64,000 bases of DNA, from positions 1,240,001-1,304,000 of the forward strand of contig NZ_JAUSQZ010000001.1 of NCBI RefSeq assembly GCF_030811555.1, in the 5' to 3' direction. Origin of the DNA: Kineosporia succinea. Its GTDB lineage: Bacteria; Actinomycetota; Actinomycetes; Actinomycetales; Kineosporiaceae. The position numbers and the translations under genes were made by a program. The stretch's first letter is position 1. Each line of letters opens with the position of its first letter. The notes under the pieces are model-generated. The model saw nothing but the letters and a program-made list of their open reading frames with translations. It had not been told where the DNA came from and searched no databases. Positions 8,418 to 17,510 of the stretch are shown in pieces.

Positions 8418-8960
8418 TCACCTCACGGAGATCGCGGCCACCGCCTCGAACGGGATCGTCCGCACCTGGCGCACCTCGCCGACCCGGCGTGCGACGTCCG
8501 GTGGATGGACCGCCAGGTCGAGGTGGTCGGCACCCACCTGATCGATGGTGCCGTCGAGATGCCCGGTCGGCCAGAAGTCGATCGCAACGGCGGTGCGGTC
8601 GCGAGCCAGACCTCGTAGCACCCAGCCGAATCGCAGTCTGCGGCCGACCTTTCCCTCATCCTTGAGGGCCTGCCGGGAGAGACCACCGACAGACAGGACG
8701 GCACTCGTCGGGACCAGTAGACCGGAACGCCCTTCCAGCAGCAGCCAGTCCCGCCCGACGTCGAGAAGGGTTCCGCGACGGTTACTGCCGTCCCGAAGGT
8801 CAAGCGCGAGAACGGCATTCACATGCGCTCTCAAGCGATCGACGACGCCGACCTGATCGCGCTCGCCCCGCACCAGGTCGACCAGGTCCGTCGCGGCGGC
8901 GACCCGTTCCTGCTCGTCGAACTGGGCCTCGATGTCGTCGAAGAGCTCCTCCCAGCGCAT
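8418..8960 (-). CDS. Conserved hypothetical protein, Sm-like beta-rich middle region
   Basis: A 180-residue protein starting MRWEELFDDIEAQFDEQER. The helical acidic N-terminus is followed by a beta-rich part at about 55-105 (NRRGTLLDVGRDWLLLEGRS then GLLVPTSAVLSVGGL), which resembles an Sm/Hfq-like barrel pattern; that is only a fold guess. A second beta-rich half follows (GHLDGTIDQVGADHLDLAVH). ATG 8960 is chosen over ATG 8984 and 9050 because TACTGT lies exactly 7 nt upstream, giving a leaderless start, and the longer versions add only basic low-complexity residues. The function is unknown. Confidence 0.75.
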   Translation of the reverse strand: MRWEELFDDIEAQFDEQERVAAATDLVDLVRGERDQVGVVDRLRAHVNAVLALDLRDGSNRRGTLLDVGRDWLLLEGRSGLLVPTSAVLSVGGLSRQALKDEGKVGRRLRFGWVLRGLARDRTAVAIDFWPTGHLDGTIDQVGADHLDLAVHPPDVARRVGEVRQVRTIPFEAVAAISVR

Positions 8961-8967
8961 CCGACGG

Positions 8968-8973
8968 ACAGTA
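8968..8973 (-). promoter_or_regulatory. -10 box of a probable leaderless promoter
   Basis: Minus-strand TACTGT sits 7 nt ahead of the ATG at 8960 and supports that start. No good -35 is visible. Confidence 0.4.
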
Positions 8974-9058
8974 CCCGTCTCCATACGGGATGTAGACCTG
9001 AATCGGATTTTCCGGACTGGCTGGACTCTTCGGCGGGTCTTGAGCGACACTAGAAGGC

Positions 9059-9076
9059 ATCAAACGATATCAAACG
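9059..9076 (+). repeat. Direct repeat ATCAAACG x2 upstream of the LysM gene
   Basis: Two copies of ATCAAACG with starts exactly 10 bp (one helical turn) apart, in a short AT-rich island between the divergent Sm-like and LysM genes. The spacing suits a protein binding one face of the DNA, possibly the small HTH protein; this is inference. Confidence 0.4.
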
Positions 9077-9124
9077 TCGTTCTCAGCACGCTCTGGCGCT
9101 GAGTGTTGACCACGGGGGGTCTTC

Positions 9125-10186
9125 ATGTCGCAAACGCATCTTTCGTCGTCCTGTCCGGCGTCACGGGGGGCAGCCGTTCTGCTCGCCGGCCTGACGCTGG
9201 CCTTCGGGGCAACCCTGCAGTTGGCCCGGCTCACCATCGAGTCATGGGCCGAACTGCATGTCGCTCAAGCCATTTCGGCCGATGCGATCTTCGGCTTCCT
9301 CGCCGGAACGGTGGCCACCGGTGCGACCGCATGGCTCCTACTGGCGCTGACCTTGAGCGCGGTGGCCGCCTGGGGCGGGCGCTCCCGCGCGGGCTCCCGG
9401 CTCGTCCGGCCTGCCACCCTGGCCGCCCGGAGGATCGCTCCCGCCACGGTGCGGAACGCAGTCGCCGCGCTGCTCGGCGTGGCACTGGTCGCAACGCCCG
9501 CCGCAGCTCAGGCGAGTTCCCTTCCAGCGAGCACCCTTTCGGTAAGCTCAGAACGTGCGGCCACCTCGAGGAACAGTCCCGCGGTCGCGGAACGAGCCAG
9601 CCCGCTGCTTCTCGGGGCGGCACATCAGGCCGGCGAAAACGCCGGCATCGTTCTCGTCGAAAGTCGGGCGAGCACCCGAGCGAGTGGTCCGGCTGACGTC
9701 GTGACGCCTCCGGGGCAGATACCCAGTCGCCCGACGGACTCACGCACCGAGACGAGGTCGGGCACCGGACCCGACGCGTCCGCCAGAGAGAAGCTCTTGC
9801 AGTTGCTCTCCCCCGGCTGGACACCGGACCGTCCCCGCCCGACGGCGGCCACCTCAGGCCATGCGGCCGATGTCGGGGTCGTGGCCGCGGCGCCACGCCG
9901 GGCGACGCGGCAACCGCTCGGGCAGCACGTGGTCGTGAAGCGAGGAGACACGTTGTGGTCGATCGCGGCGCAGTACCTCGGTCCCGGAGCCACGGACACA
10001 CAGATCGCCCACGAGTGGCCCCGCTGGTATCGGGTGAACCGGCACCTGATCGGCGCGGATCCGCATCGGCTGCTTCCCGGGGAAAGGCTTCGGTCGCCGG
10101 ATTCCGCAGCGCCGCAGCATCATTCGGACAGCTCTTCCCTATCGACGCCCCGGTCGGCCAGCGAGCAGAAGGAGGCAGGCCGATGA
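9125..10186 (+). CDS. LysM domain membrane protein
   Basis: A 353-residue envelope protein. Residues about 14-33 and 55-88 are hydrophobic membrane segments, a third lies near 115-133 (NAVAALLGVALVATPAAAQA), and a long Ser/Thr/Pro/Arg-rich region follows (about 135-265). A C-terminal LysM motif at about 268-325 begins QHVVVKRGDTLWSIAAQYLG and ends with NRHLIGADPHRLLPGERL, a peptidoglycan-binding module. A GGGGGG lies 5 nt before ATG 9125. Its stop overlaps the next start (ATGA), so it is coupled to the Rv3235-like gene. It probably anchors an envelope complex to the wall; the partner is unknown. Confidence 0.82.
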   Translation: MSQTHLSSSCPASRGAAVLLAGLTLAFGATLQLARLTIESWAELHVAQAISADAIFGFLAGTVATGATAWLLLALTLSAVAAWGGRSRAGSRLVRPATLAARRIAPATVRNAVAALLGVALVATPAAAQASSLPASTLSVSSERAATSRNSPAVAERASPLLLGAAHQAGENAGIVLVESRASTRASGPADVVTPPGQIPSRPTDSRTETRSGTGPDASAREKLLQLLSPGWTPDRPRPTAATSGHAADVGVVAAAPRRATRQPLGQHVVVKRGDTLWSIAAQYLGPGATDTQIAHEWPRWYRVNRHLIGADPHRLLPGERLRSPDSAAPQHHSDSSSLSTPRSASEQKEAGR

Positions 10187-10851
10187 CCCTCGCCACGGAT
10201 CAGAGCGGCAGTCCACGCAAGAGCCGAGGAACCGCTCACACCCGCGGCACGGCGAAGGTCGACGGGCCGCCGCGACTGCCAGGGACCCCGCTGCCCGTCC
10301 TGCGTTGCACCCCCATTCCACGCAATGAACCTCGGCCCGCAGCCAGGGTTCACCGCCGCGAACCCTGGCTGGACGTAGCGCCGGCCCAGGAGGTGCTGCA
10401 CCTGGTCCTGCCTGAGCCGGTCCCCGTCGCGCCTGCATCGGCGCGCGACGACGCAGGACCGGACCGGGCGGACATCAACGTCGCACCCGGCAACGCGTCC
10501 CCGCTTCCCGAACCTCGTTCGTGGGCAGCCTCGTTCATCCAGGCGGCGATGGAGGTGACGAGCGGGCTGCGTCCTCCGGCTCAGCTGGTGCGGTGGACCA
10601 CCCCCGAGGTGCACGGAACGATCGTGCGCAGAGGCACTCTCGCCGCACGGGCCCTCCGCAGCAACAACGGTATGAGCGCCAAGCCCCAGCTGCGGGCGCT
10701 GCGGCTCTGCGCACCGAGGTCCGGGGTCTACGAGGTGAGCGCGGTAATCTCCGACCCAGAACGGGTGCGCGCCGTGGCCTTTCGAATGGAGGCGCTCCAC
10801 GGACGCTGGCGGGTGACAGAACTCGAGATGCAGGGACGGGCCGAGAACTGA
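10183..10851 (+). CDS. Rv3235-like family protein
   Basis: A 222-residue protein. The N-terminal half is a disordered Pro/Arg/Ala-rich segment; the C-terminal half (about 110-222) is a compact domain with FIQAAMEVTSGLRPPAQLVRW, RALRLCAPRSGVYEVSAVI and FRMEALHGRWRVTELEM, matching the actinobacterial Rv3235 type usually encoded next to secA. A strong AGAAGGAGG lies 8 nt ahead of ATG 10183, which overlaps the LysM stop. The molecular role is unknown. Its position between LysM and secA suggests a job tied to secretion or the wall. Confidence 0.78.
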   Translation: MTLATDQSGSPRKSRGTAHTRGTAKVDGPPRLPGTPLPVLRCTPIPRNEPRPAARVHRREPWLDVAPAQEVLHLVLPEPVPVAPASARDDAGPDRADINVAPGNASPLPEPRSWAASFIQAAMEVTSGLRPPAQLVRWTTPEVHGTIVRRGTLAARALRSNNGMSAKPQLRALRLCAPRSGVYEVSAVISDPERVRAVAFRMEALHGRWRVTELEMQGRAEN

Positions 10852-10919
10852 GAGCCCGTCCGCCCGAGTCCGCCGACAAAGCCCCGACAGCGAAGGCCCG
10901 GGCGGCAGAGCCCGACAGC

Positions 10920-11000
10920 GAAGGCCCGGCGGTGGAACCCGGCGGCGAAGGCCCGGTGGTGGAACCCGGCGGCGAAGGCCCGGTGGTGGAACCCGGCGGC
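10920..11000 (+). repeat. 27-bp tandem repeat, three copies
   Basis: Three consecutive 27-bp units, each beginning GAAGGCCCGG and ending GGAACCCGGCGGC, differ only by one C/T change; degenerate copies precede (from about 10883) and follow. The unit length is a multiple of three, so one frame reads a 9-residue EPGGEGP-type repeat, but no start or ribosome site supports coding. Confidence 0.85.
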
Positions 11001-11177
11001 AGAACCCGACCACGAAAGGCCCGGCGGCAGAACCCGGCGGCGAAGGCCGGCGACAAGAACGAGTAACCGCGAACAAGACGGGGAGCTGACTGAGGAGACG
11101 CCGGAACTGCCCCGCGGTGGCGGCCTTTGAGGCCGAGCCGGGGCAGGCCCGGGGCGGACAGCGGCACGCAAGGCAAG

Positions 11178-11285
11178 CCAGGCAGGTCGGGCACGCCAGG
11201 CAGGTCGGGCACGCCAGGCAGGCCAGGCACGCCAGCCGGTCGGGCCCACCAGGCAGGCCAGGCAGGCCAGGCAGGCCAGGCACCG
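11178..11285 (+). repeat. 18-bp tandem repeat grading into 9-bp repeat
   Basis: Four 18-bp units of the type CCAGGCAGGTCGGGCACG (11178-11249, the last two diverged) are followed by four 9-bp units CAGGCAGGC (11250-11285, last diverged). It looks like slippage-driven expansion. Confidence 0.85.
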
Positions 11286-11331
11286 CCGCCCACAGCCAGC
11301 AGTTCGCGGACCACCGGCCGACAGAACGGCC

Positions 11332-11367
11332 GCGGCCCGCCACCGGAAAGTACCGGTGGCGGGCCGC
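11332..11367. terminator. Perfect 15-bp hairpin downstream of secA
   Basis: GCGGCCCGCCACCGG, a 6-nt loop AAAGTA, then the exact reverse complement. It lies 125 bp past the secA stop on the convergent side and also ends the Rv3235-like unit. It is very stable, without a T-tract, and is a probable bidirectional terminator. Confidence 0.75.
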
Positions 11368-11491
11368 AAGCATGCGCTCCGTCAAGAAGAGCCGAGAAGG
11401 AACCTGTCTCGTCCAGGAGACCAGACCCTCGCCCGCCCCTTCCGGATGACCACCAGGTGACCACCCGAAAAGGAGGGCAAGAGAAGGAAGC

Positions 11492-14224
11492 TCAGCGGCG
11501 TCCCTTCTTACGAGCCGCCCGCCGCGAAGCCCGGTTGACGGGCGTGCCGTCTTCGTCGGTCGGGGTGACCGTGCCGTTGGGGTTCTCCTGGTGCACCTCG
11601 ACCCCACCGCCGACGTCCTCGCTGGGAGCGCTGTACTGCAGCTGCGCCGGACGCTGCTGCCCGGCGACCAGCCCCTTGGCGACGAGCACGGGCGCATCGG
11701 CGGCGAGGCCGTTGTCTTCCGGCTGCTGCACCTCGACCTCGACGTGGAACAGGTAGGCGATCGACTCTTCCTTGATGGCCTCGGTCATGGCCTGGAAGAG
11801 CTGGTAGCCCTCGCGCTGGTACTCCACGAGCGGGTCACGCTGAGCCATGGCCCGCAGGTGGATGCCCTCCTGCAGGTAGTCCATCTCGTACAGGTGCTCA
11901 CGCCACTTGCGGTCGAGCACCGACAGCACGACCCGGCGCTCGAGCTCGCGCAGCGTGTCCTCGCCGAGCTCCTGCTCACGCTTCTCGTAGGCCAGCCGCG
12001 CGTCGGCGGTGAGCTCCTTGATCAGCATGTCCTGCGTGACCGAACCCCGGTCGCCCGCCTCATCGATGACGTCGGACAGCGAGACCGTGGCCGGGTAGAG
12101 ACGGTTCATCTCGACGAAGAGCTGCTCCAGGTCCCACTCCTCGGCGAAGCCCTCGGCGGTGGCGGCCTGGATGTAGCTCTTCAGCACGTCGTCGATGAAG
12201 TGGCCGATCTGCTCGTGCAGGTCGGCGCCCTCCAGCACGCGGCGGCGCTCGGCGTAGATGACCTCGCGCTGACGGTTCAGCACGTCGTCGTACTTGAGCA
12301 CATTCTTGCGGATCTCGAAGTTGCGGCCCTCGACCTGGCTCTGCGCGCTCTGGATGGCGCGGGTGACCATGCGCGACTCGATCGGGATGTCGTCGGGCAC
12401 CTTGGCCGCGGTGAGGAACGACTCGACCATGCCGGAGTTGAACATCCGCATCAGGTCGTCCTGCAGCGACAGGTAGAAGCGGCTCTCGCCCGGGTCACCC
12501 TGACGGCCGGAACGACCACGCAGCTGGTTGTCGATACGGCGAGACTCGTGCCGCTCGGTACCGAGGACGTACAGACCGCCGAGCTCGATGACCTCTTCGT
12601 GCTCGTCCTTGGTGGACTGCTTGGCCTCCTCGAGCGCCTGGGGCCAGGCCTCCTCGTAGGCCTCCGGCGTCTCGACCGGGTCGAGCCCACGGGCCTTCAG
12701 CGTCGCGACCGCCGTGAACTCGGCGTTGCCGCCGAGCATGATGTCGGTACCGCGGCCGGCCATGTTGGTGGCCACGGTGACCGAACCCTTGCGGCCGGCC
12801 TGGGCCACGATCGAGGCCTCACGCTCGTGCTGCTTGGCGTTCAGCACCTCGTGCTGCACCTCGGCCTTGCGCAGCAGTTCGGAGAGGTGCTCGCTCTTCT
12901 CGACGCTGGTGGTGCCGACGAGCACAGGCTGACCGGTGGCGTGCTTCTCGGCGATGTCCTCGACGACCGCCTCGAACTTCGCCTCCTCGGTCTTGTAGAT
13001 CAGGTCGGACTGGTCTTTACGCTGCATCGACCGGTTGGTCGGGATGCTGACCACGCCCAGCTTGTAGATCGACATCAGCTCGGCCGCCTCGGTCTGGGCG
13101 GTACCCGTCATGCCGGAGAGCTTGTCGTACATGCGGAAGTAGTTCTGCAGGGTGATCGTGGCGAGCGTCTGGTTCTCGCTCTTGATCTCCACGCCCTCCT
13201 TGGCCTCGATCGCCTGGTGCAGACCCTCGTTGTAGCGGCGGCCGGCGAGGATACGGCCGGTGTGCTCGTCGACGATGAGCACCTCACCGTTCGCGACCAC
13301 GTACTCCTTGTCGCGCTTGAACAGCTCCTTCACCTTGACGGCGTTGTTCAGGTAGCCGATCAGCGGCGTGTTGACGCTCTCGTAGAGGTTGTCGATGCCG
13401 AGGTGGTCTTCGATCTTCTCGATACCGGTCTCGAGGACACCGACGGTGCGCTTCTTCTCGTCGACCTCGTAGTCCTCGTCGCGCTTGAGCACCTTGGCCA
13501 GCTTGGCGAACTCGACGTACCACTTGGTGGGCTGGTCGGCCGGGCCGGAGATGATCAGCGGCGTGCGGGCCTCGTCGATGAGGATGGAGTCGACCTCGTC
13601 GACGATGGCGAACGCGTGCCGGCCGCGCTGCACCAGGTCGTCGCCGTTCCACGCCATGTTGTCACGCAGGAAGTCGAAGCCGAACTCGTTGTTCGTGCCG
13701 TAGGTGATGTCGCACGCGTACGACTCGCGCCGCTGCGCGGGCGTCATCTGCGACAGGATGTTGCCGGTGGTCAGCCCGAGGAACCGGTAGACGCGGCCCA
13801 TCAGGTCGGACTGGTACTCCGCGAGGTAGTCGTTGACCGTGACGACGTGCACCCCGCCGCCGGCCAGCGCGTTGAGGTAGGCCGGGGCGGTGGCCACCAG
13901 CGTCTTGCCCTCACCGGTCTTCATCTCGGCGATGTTGCCGGAGTGCAGCGCGGCGCCACCGACGAGCTGCACGTCGAAGTGCCGCTGGCCGAGGGTGCGC
14001 TTGGCCGCCTCGCGAACGGTGGCGAACGCCTCGGGCAGCAGGGCGTCGAGGCTCTCGCCGTCGGCGAACCGCGCCTTGAAGCGCTCGGTCTCTTCCCGCA
14101 GCTCGGTGTCGCTCAGCCGGACAAAGTCATCCTCGAGCGCGTTGACCTGCGCGGCCTGGTTCTGCAGCCGCTTCAGGGTGCGGCCTTCACCGGCTCGCAG
14201 CAGCTTCTCGACGATCTTCACCAC
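11492..14224 (-). CDS. secA: Preprotein translocase ATPase SecA
   Basis: The motor that drives unfolded preproteins through SecYEG using ATP. It is 910 residues. Nucleotide-binding fold 1 carries the Walker A motif [12 protein letters not shown] (about 100) and the DEAD-type [17 protein letters not shown] (about 208). The preprotein cross-linking domain, fold 2 ([36 protein letters not shown]) and the helical scaffold follow. The C-terminus is basic ([13 protein letters not shown]) and lacks the Cys-rich zinc motif found in many SecA proteins. GTG 14224 is chosen over ATG 14248 because GGAGAG lies 6 nt ahead and SecA proteins start [14 protein letters not shown]. It is the housekeeping SecA1 type. 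Confidence 0.97.
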   Translation of the reverse strand: MVKIVEKLLRAGEGRTLKRLQNQAAQVNALEDDFVRLSDTELREETERFKARFADGESLDALLPEAFATVREAAKRTLGQRHFDVQLVGGAALHSGNIAEMKTGEGKTLVATAPAYLNALAGGGVHVVTVNDYLAEYQSDLMGRVYRFLGLTTGNILSQMTPAQRRESYACDITYGTNNEFGFDFLRDNMAWNGDDLVQRGRHAFAIVDEVDSILIDEARTPLIISGPADQPTKWYVEFAKLAKVLKRDEDYEVDEKKRTVGVLETGIEKIEDHLGIDNLYESVNTPLIGYLNNAVKVKELFKRDKEYVVANGEVLIVDEHTGRILAGRRYNEGLHQAIEAKEGVEIKSENQTLATITLQNYFRMYDKLSGMTGTAQTEAAELMSIYKLGVVSIPTNRSMQRKDQSDLIYKTEEAKFEAVVEDIAEKHATGQPVLVGTTSVEKSEHLSELLRKAEVQHEVLNAKQHEREASIVAQAGRKGSVTVATNMAGRGTDIMLGGNAEFTAVATLKARGLDPVETPEAYEEAWPQALEEAKQSTKDEHEEVIELGGLYVLGTERHESRRIDNQLRGRSGRQGDPGESRFYLSLQDDLMRMFNSGMVESFLTAAKVPDDIPIESRMVTRAIQSAQSQVEGRNFEIRKNVLKYDDVLNRQREVIYAERRRVLEGADLHEQIGHFIDDVLKSYIQAATAEGFAEEWDLEQLFVEMNRLYPATVSLSDVIDEAGDRGSVTQDMLIKELTADARLAYEKREQELGEDTLRELERRVVLSVLDRKWREHLYEMDYLQEGIHLRAMAQRDPLVEYQREGYQLFQAMTEAIKEESIAYLFHVEVEVQQPEDNGLAADAPVLVAKGLVAGQQRPAQLQYSAPSEDVGGGVEVHQENPNGTVTPTDEDGTPVNRASRRAARKKGRR

Positions 14225-14385
14225 GGGGCGCTCTCCCAGATCCTTCAACCGTGCTTGTGTGAGGCAACGACGTTGCCGCTTCTAGGCATGACGAACGGCA
14301 GTACCGCGCCGTGCCCTCCATCGTAGACAGGCTGGAGGGCCAAACGTGTTTGCTACACCTTGCCTTATCGGTCAGGCTCGCTGGT

Positions 14386-15543
14386 GTGTCGGGTCCCGGG
14401 TCGTCGTCCAGCAGCCTTGTTCCGCAGCTCACAGACGGTTTGGTGACCCTGCGCGACCTTCGTGAGGACGACGTCGACACGATCGTCTCCTACTGCAACG
14501 ACCCGGCCATGGAGGTTTGGACCACGGTTCCGTGGCCCTATCGCCGCGAACATGCCCTCGAGTACGTGCACGCCGGGCGCCGGGCCTGGGCCGAGGGCTC
14601 CCGCTTCGACTTCGGCATCGAGTACGAGGGCCGCCTGGTCGGGGCGGTGGATCTGCGCCGGCCGGTGCTGCCGGCCCTCGCCGAGGTCGGTTTCGCCCTC
14701 GCCCCCGCCGCCCGGGGTCGTGGGGTGATGTCCCGGGCCCTGCGCCTGGTGCTCCCGTGGGGCGCCCGCCAGGGCATCGAGGTCGTGCAGTGGCGCGCCA
14801 ACGCCGGCAACTGGGCCAGCCGCCGGGCCGCCTGGTCGGTCGGCTTCACGGTGGAGGGCCCGATCGCCGGGCTGCTCGAGCACCGCGGCCGGATCGTCGA
14901 CGGCTGGCTGGCCTCGATGCGCCTGAACGCGGACACCGTCTTCACGCCCGCCCATCCCTGGTTCGACCCGGTCACGCTCACCGGCCGTTCGGTGCGGCTG
15001 CGCACCTCCCGCGAGAGCGACGTGCCGCGCTACGTGCAGGGCATGGCCGACGCGCACAACCGCTGGTGGCTGCCCGGGCTCCCGGCCACCTACACCGAGG
15101 CGGACGCCCGTCACCAGCTGCGCCGCGACGCCGAGAAGGCCGCCTCCGGCGAGGCGCTGTCGTGGGTGATCACCGATCCCGAACTCGACGTCATGCTCGG
15201 CGAGGTGCTGGTGTTCGTCCGCAGCGCGCGGGACGGTCAGGGCGAGATCGGCTACTGGATGCATCCCGAGGGCCGGGGCCGGGGGCTCGCCACCGAGGCG
15301 ACGTTCCTGGCGGCCCGCCACGCCCTGCTCCCCCTCGCAGAGGGTGGGCTGGGCTGGAACAACCTGGGTCTGCGGGCGAGCGTTGACAACGTGGCCTCGC
15401 AGCGGGTGGCCGAGAAGGCGGGCTTCCGGCGCACCGGTCTCGAGCGCGGGATCCGGCTCCCGCCCGACCGCAGCGCCCGCGTCGACCTGGTGAAGTACGA
15501 CATGACCCCGGCCGACCTGGCCACCCTCGGATACCCGTCATGA
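14386..15543 (+). CDS. Double GNAT-domain N-acetyltransferase
   Basis: A 385-residue fusion of two GNAT acetyltransferase domains, about 15-185 and 195-380. Each has the acetyl-CoA pyrophosphate loop: APAARGRGVMSRAL in the first, HPEGRGRGLATEAT in the second. The second ends with the RimJ/RimL-like NVASQRVAEKAGFRRTG. The substrate is unknown; RimJ/RimL-type enzymes acetylate protein N-termini or antibiotics and amino acids. The start is uncertain: GTG 14386 gives a compact N-terminus, while the ATG at 14311 adds 25 residues unlike the family. The stop overlaps the next start by 4 nt, so the two GNAT genes form an operon. Confidence 0.83.
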   Translation: MSGPGSSSSSLVPQLTDGLVTLRDLREDDVDTIVSYCNDPAMEVWTTVPWPYRREHALEYVHAGRRAWAEGSRFDFGIEYEGRLVGAVDLRRPVLPALAEVGFALAPAARGRGVMSRALRLVLPWGARQGIEVVQWRANAGNWASRRAAWSVGFTVEGPIAGLLEHRGRIVDGWLASMRLNADTVFTPAHPWFDPVTLTGRSVRLRTSRESDVPRYVQGMADAHNRWWLPGLPATYTEADARHQLRRDAEKAASGEALSWVITDPELDVMLGEVLVFVRSARDGQGEIGYWMHPEGRGRGLATEATFLAARHALLPLAEGGLGWNNLGLRASVDNVASQRVAEKAGFRRTGLERGIRLPPDRSARVDLVKYDMTPADLATLGYPS

Positions 15544-16091
15544 GCCGTCAGCCCGGGCAGTCGCTGGCGTACGGGCACCGGCTGCGGTCGTGGACGACGT
15601 CCGACGCCCCGGTACTCGTGCTGGCGCTGCGCGACCCGCTGGTGCGCCACTACGCGTCCGTCCTTCTCGACGACCGCGACACCGCGCTGGGCGCCGTGCA
15701 CGACTGGAACGGCCAGTGGCAGGACGGCACCGGGGCGGCCTGGGCGATCACCACGCCGGGCGACGAGGTGATCGGCCAGATCCGCTTCGGCCTGTTCGAC
15801 TCCGGGCTGGGCACCGCCTCGGTCGGCTACTGGCTGCTGCCCGAGGCGCGGGGCCGGGGCCTCGCCACCCAGGCCGTGGCCAGGGCCTCCGGCATCGTCT
15901 TCCAGCGGCTGGGCTGGCACCGGGTCGAGCTCTACCACGCCGTCGAGAACACGCGGTCGTGTGGCGTGGCCCGCCGGTCCGGCTACCCGCTCGAGGGCGT
16001 CATGCGTGAGGCCATGCGCTACCCCGACGACGGGCGCCGGTCCGACGAGCACCTGCACGCGCGGCTGGTGTCCGATCCCGACCCTGATTGA
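15540..16091 (+). CDS. GNAT family N-acetyltransferase (RimJ/RimL-like)
   Basis: A 183-residue single-domain acetyltransferase. The acetyl-CoA loop is LPEARGRGLATQAVA (about 101-115), followed by GWHRVELYHAVENTRSCGVA and RRSGYPLEGVMREAM, the RimJ/RimL pattern in which a conserved Asn precedes the final helix. The ATG overlaps the previous stop (ATGA). It is similar in type to both halves of its neighbour, so the three domains probably arose by duplication. The substrate is unknown. Confidence 0.87.
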   Translation: MSRQPGQSLAYGHRLRSWTTSDAPVLVLALRDPLVRHYASVLLDDRDTALGAVHDWNGQWQDGTGAAWAITTPGDEVIGQIRFGLFDSGLGTASVGYWLLPEARGRGLATQAVARASGIVFQRLGWHRVELYHAVENTRSCGVARRSGYPLEGVMREAMRYPDDGRRSDEHLHARLVSDPDPD

Positions 16092-16137
16092 TTCCGATCC
16101 GGCTTGAGGACGCGTCGGTCGGGTCGGTCTCCCGGGC

Positions 16138-17403
16138 TCACCGGGGTGAGCGGAACACCTTGGCCAGGGCCGGGCCCAGGTCACCCTTCGGCTCGGCCGT
16201 CACCCCGTCGAGCTCCAGCCAGGCGGCCATCAGGCGCAGTTCGTCGGCCAGCTCACCGAGCACGGCCGCCGCCGGCACCCCGGGCTCGGCGTACGCCGCC
16301 TTCACCAGCAGGCGTCCTCCCCCACCGGTCGCCCGGTCGGCCTTCAGGTCGACCCGGCCCACCAGCTGCTCGCCGAGCAGGAACGGCAGTACGTAGTAAC
16401 CGAACTCGCGTTTCGCGGCCGGGGTGTAGATCTCCAGCCGCAGCCGGAAGTCCCAGAGCACCTCGGTGCGCGGCCGTTCCCAGACCAGCGAGTCGAACGG
16501 GCTGAGCAGCGCCCGCGCCGTGATCCGGCGCGGTACCCGGGCGGCCGGGTGCAGGTAGGCCTGGCGTCCCCAGCCGTCGACCGTGACCGGCAGCAGCTCA
16601 CCGGAGTCGACCAGATCCCGCACCGCGGACTGGGACTCGGCCGGTTTCAGCCGGAAGTAGTCGCGCAGGCAGCGTTCGGTGGCCACCCCCATCGCCCGGG
16701 ACGCGATGCGCACCAGCTCGCGGCGCGCGTCGTCCGGATCGGGATCGGGAGCGGCCGTGACCGCCGCGGGCAGCACCCGGCCGGGCAGCGCGTAACGCCG
16801 TTCGAACTGCTGGGTGCGGCCGGCCGAGGTGAGCTGCCCGGCCCAGAACTGGAACTCGATGGCGCGCTTCACGTCGCTCCAGTTCCAGCCCCACTCACCG
16901 CTGCGTTCGCGGGGCGTCGCGTCACCGATGAGCTTCTCGGTGGCGGCCGCGGTGAGCGGGCCGTGCCGGCCGACCACCTCCAGCACCTGCTCCAGCAGCT
17001 CGGCGCGGTCGCGGGCGATGCGCTGCATCCCGCCCCAGGACTCGTGGGCCGCGCGGTCCATGCGCCAGCGGAAGAGCCGGTGGGTCTCGGGCGGGATGAA
17101 CGAGGCCTCGTGAGCCCAGTACTCGACCATCCGCCGGGGTGCCGTGTTGGCCGCCTTGTCGAGCAGGGGACGCGGGTAGTTGCCCAGCCGGCTGAACACG
17201 GGCAGGTAGTGACTGCGCGAGAGCACGTTCACCGAGTCGATCTGGAGCACGCCGACCGTGTCGATCACCCGCTGCAGGTGCCGGGCGGTGATCGGGCCGG
17301 CCGGCCGGTCGACGCCGAAACCCTGTGCGGCCAGGGCTATGCGGCGGGCCTGGGCGAGGCTCAGCCGCTCGCGCGGCGCCCGGGCGCCGGAGGTCTTCAC
17401 CAC
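16138..17403 (-). CDS. YcaQ/AlkX-type winged-helix DNA glycosylase
   Basis: A 421-residue member of the HTH_42 (DUF1006) family, whose characterised members (E. coli YcaQ/AlkX, Streptomyces AlkZ) excise alkylated bases and unhook interstrand crosslinks. The catalytic segment reads [18 protein letters not shown] (about 47-65): it has the Gln-x-Asp motif of the AlkX branch, not the Gln-x-Gln of AlkZ self-resistance enzymes. Three winged-helix-like repeats follow, with [19 protein letters not shown] and [23 protein letters not shown] 17403 is the first start codon after the hpf stop; ATG 17610 would overlap hpf and add low-complexity residues. It is convergent with the GNAT operon. Confidence 0.85.
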   Translation of the reverse strand: MVKTSGARAPRERLSLAQARRIALAAQGFGVDRPAGPITARHLQRVIDTVGVLQIDSVNVLSRSHYLPVFSRLGNYPRPLLDKAANTAPRRMVEYWAHEASFIPPETHRLFRWRMDRAAHESWGGMQRIARDRAELLEQVLEVVGRHGPLTAAATEKLIGDATPRERSGEWGWNWSDVKRAIEFQFWAGQLTSAGRTQQFERRYALPGRVLPAAVTAAPDPDPDDARRELVRIASRAMGVATERCLRDYFRLKPAESQSAVRDLVDSGELLPVTVDGWGRQAYLHPAARVPRRITARALLSPFDSLVWERPRTEVLWDFRLRLEIYTPAAKREFGYYVLPFLLGEQLVGRVDLKADRATGGGGRLLVKAAYAEPGVPAAAVLGELADELRLMAAWLELDGVTAEPKGDLGPALAKVFRSPR

Positions 17404-17510
17404 CGCCCCGGGCAGGGGCGCGGGTGCGCCCGCCGGCTCGGCCGAAGCCGGTGCCGGCGGGCGGACGCCGCCTTTTCTGGAGTTCGTCAGTGGTTCAGGG
17501 GCAGGGGTTT

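Larger units (their letters stand above)
10852..11491. other. 640-bp intergenic region filled with tandem repeats, convergent to secA
   Basis: No convincing gene. It holds a 27-bp tandem repeat (10920-11000), an 18-bp tandem repeat grading into a 9-bp repeat (11178-11285) and a perfect 15-bp hairpin (11332-11367). Several frames are open only because of the repeats. The region separates the plus-strand Rv3235-like gene from the minus-strand secA. Confidence 0.7.

Noticed and set aside
10521-11066. A plus-strand frame covering the 27-bp repeats as a gene
   Set aside because: It overlaps the Rv3235-like gene out of frame, has no ribosome site, and is open mainly because of the repeat period.
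11591-14326. A 911-codon open plus-strand frame antisense to secA
   Set aside because: A shadow of secA; no ribosome site and no family features.
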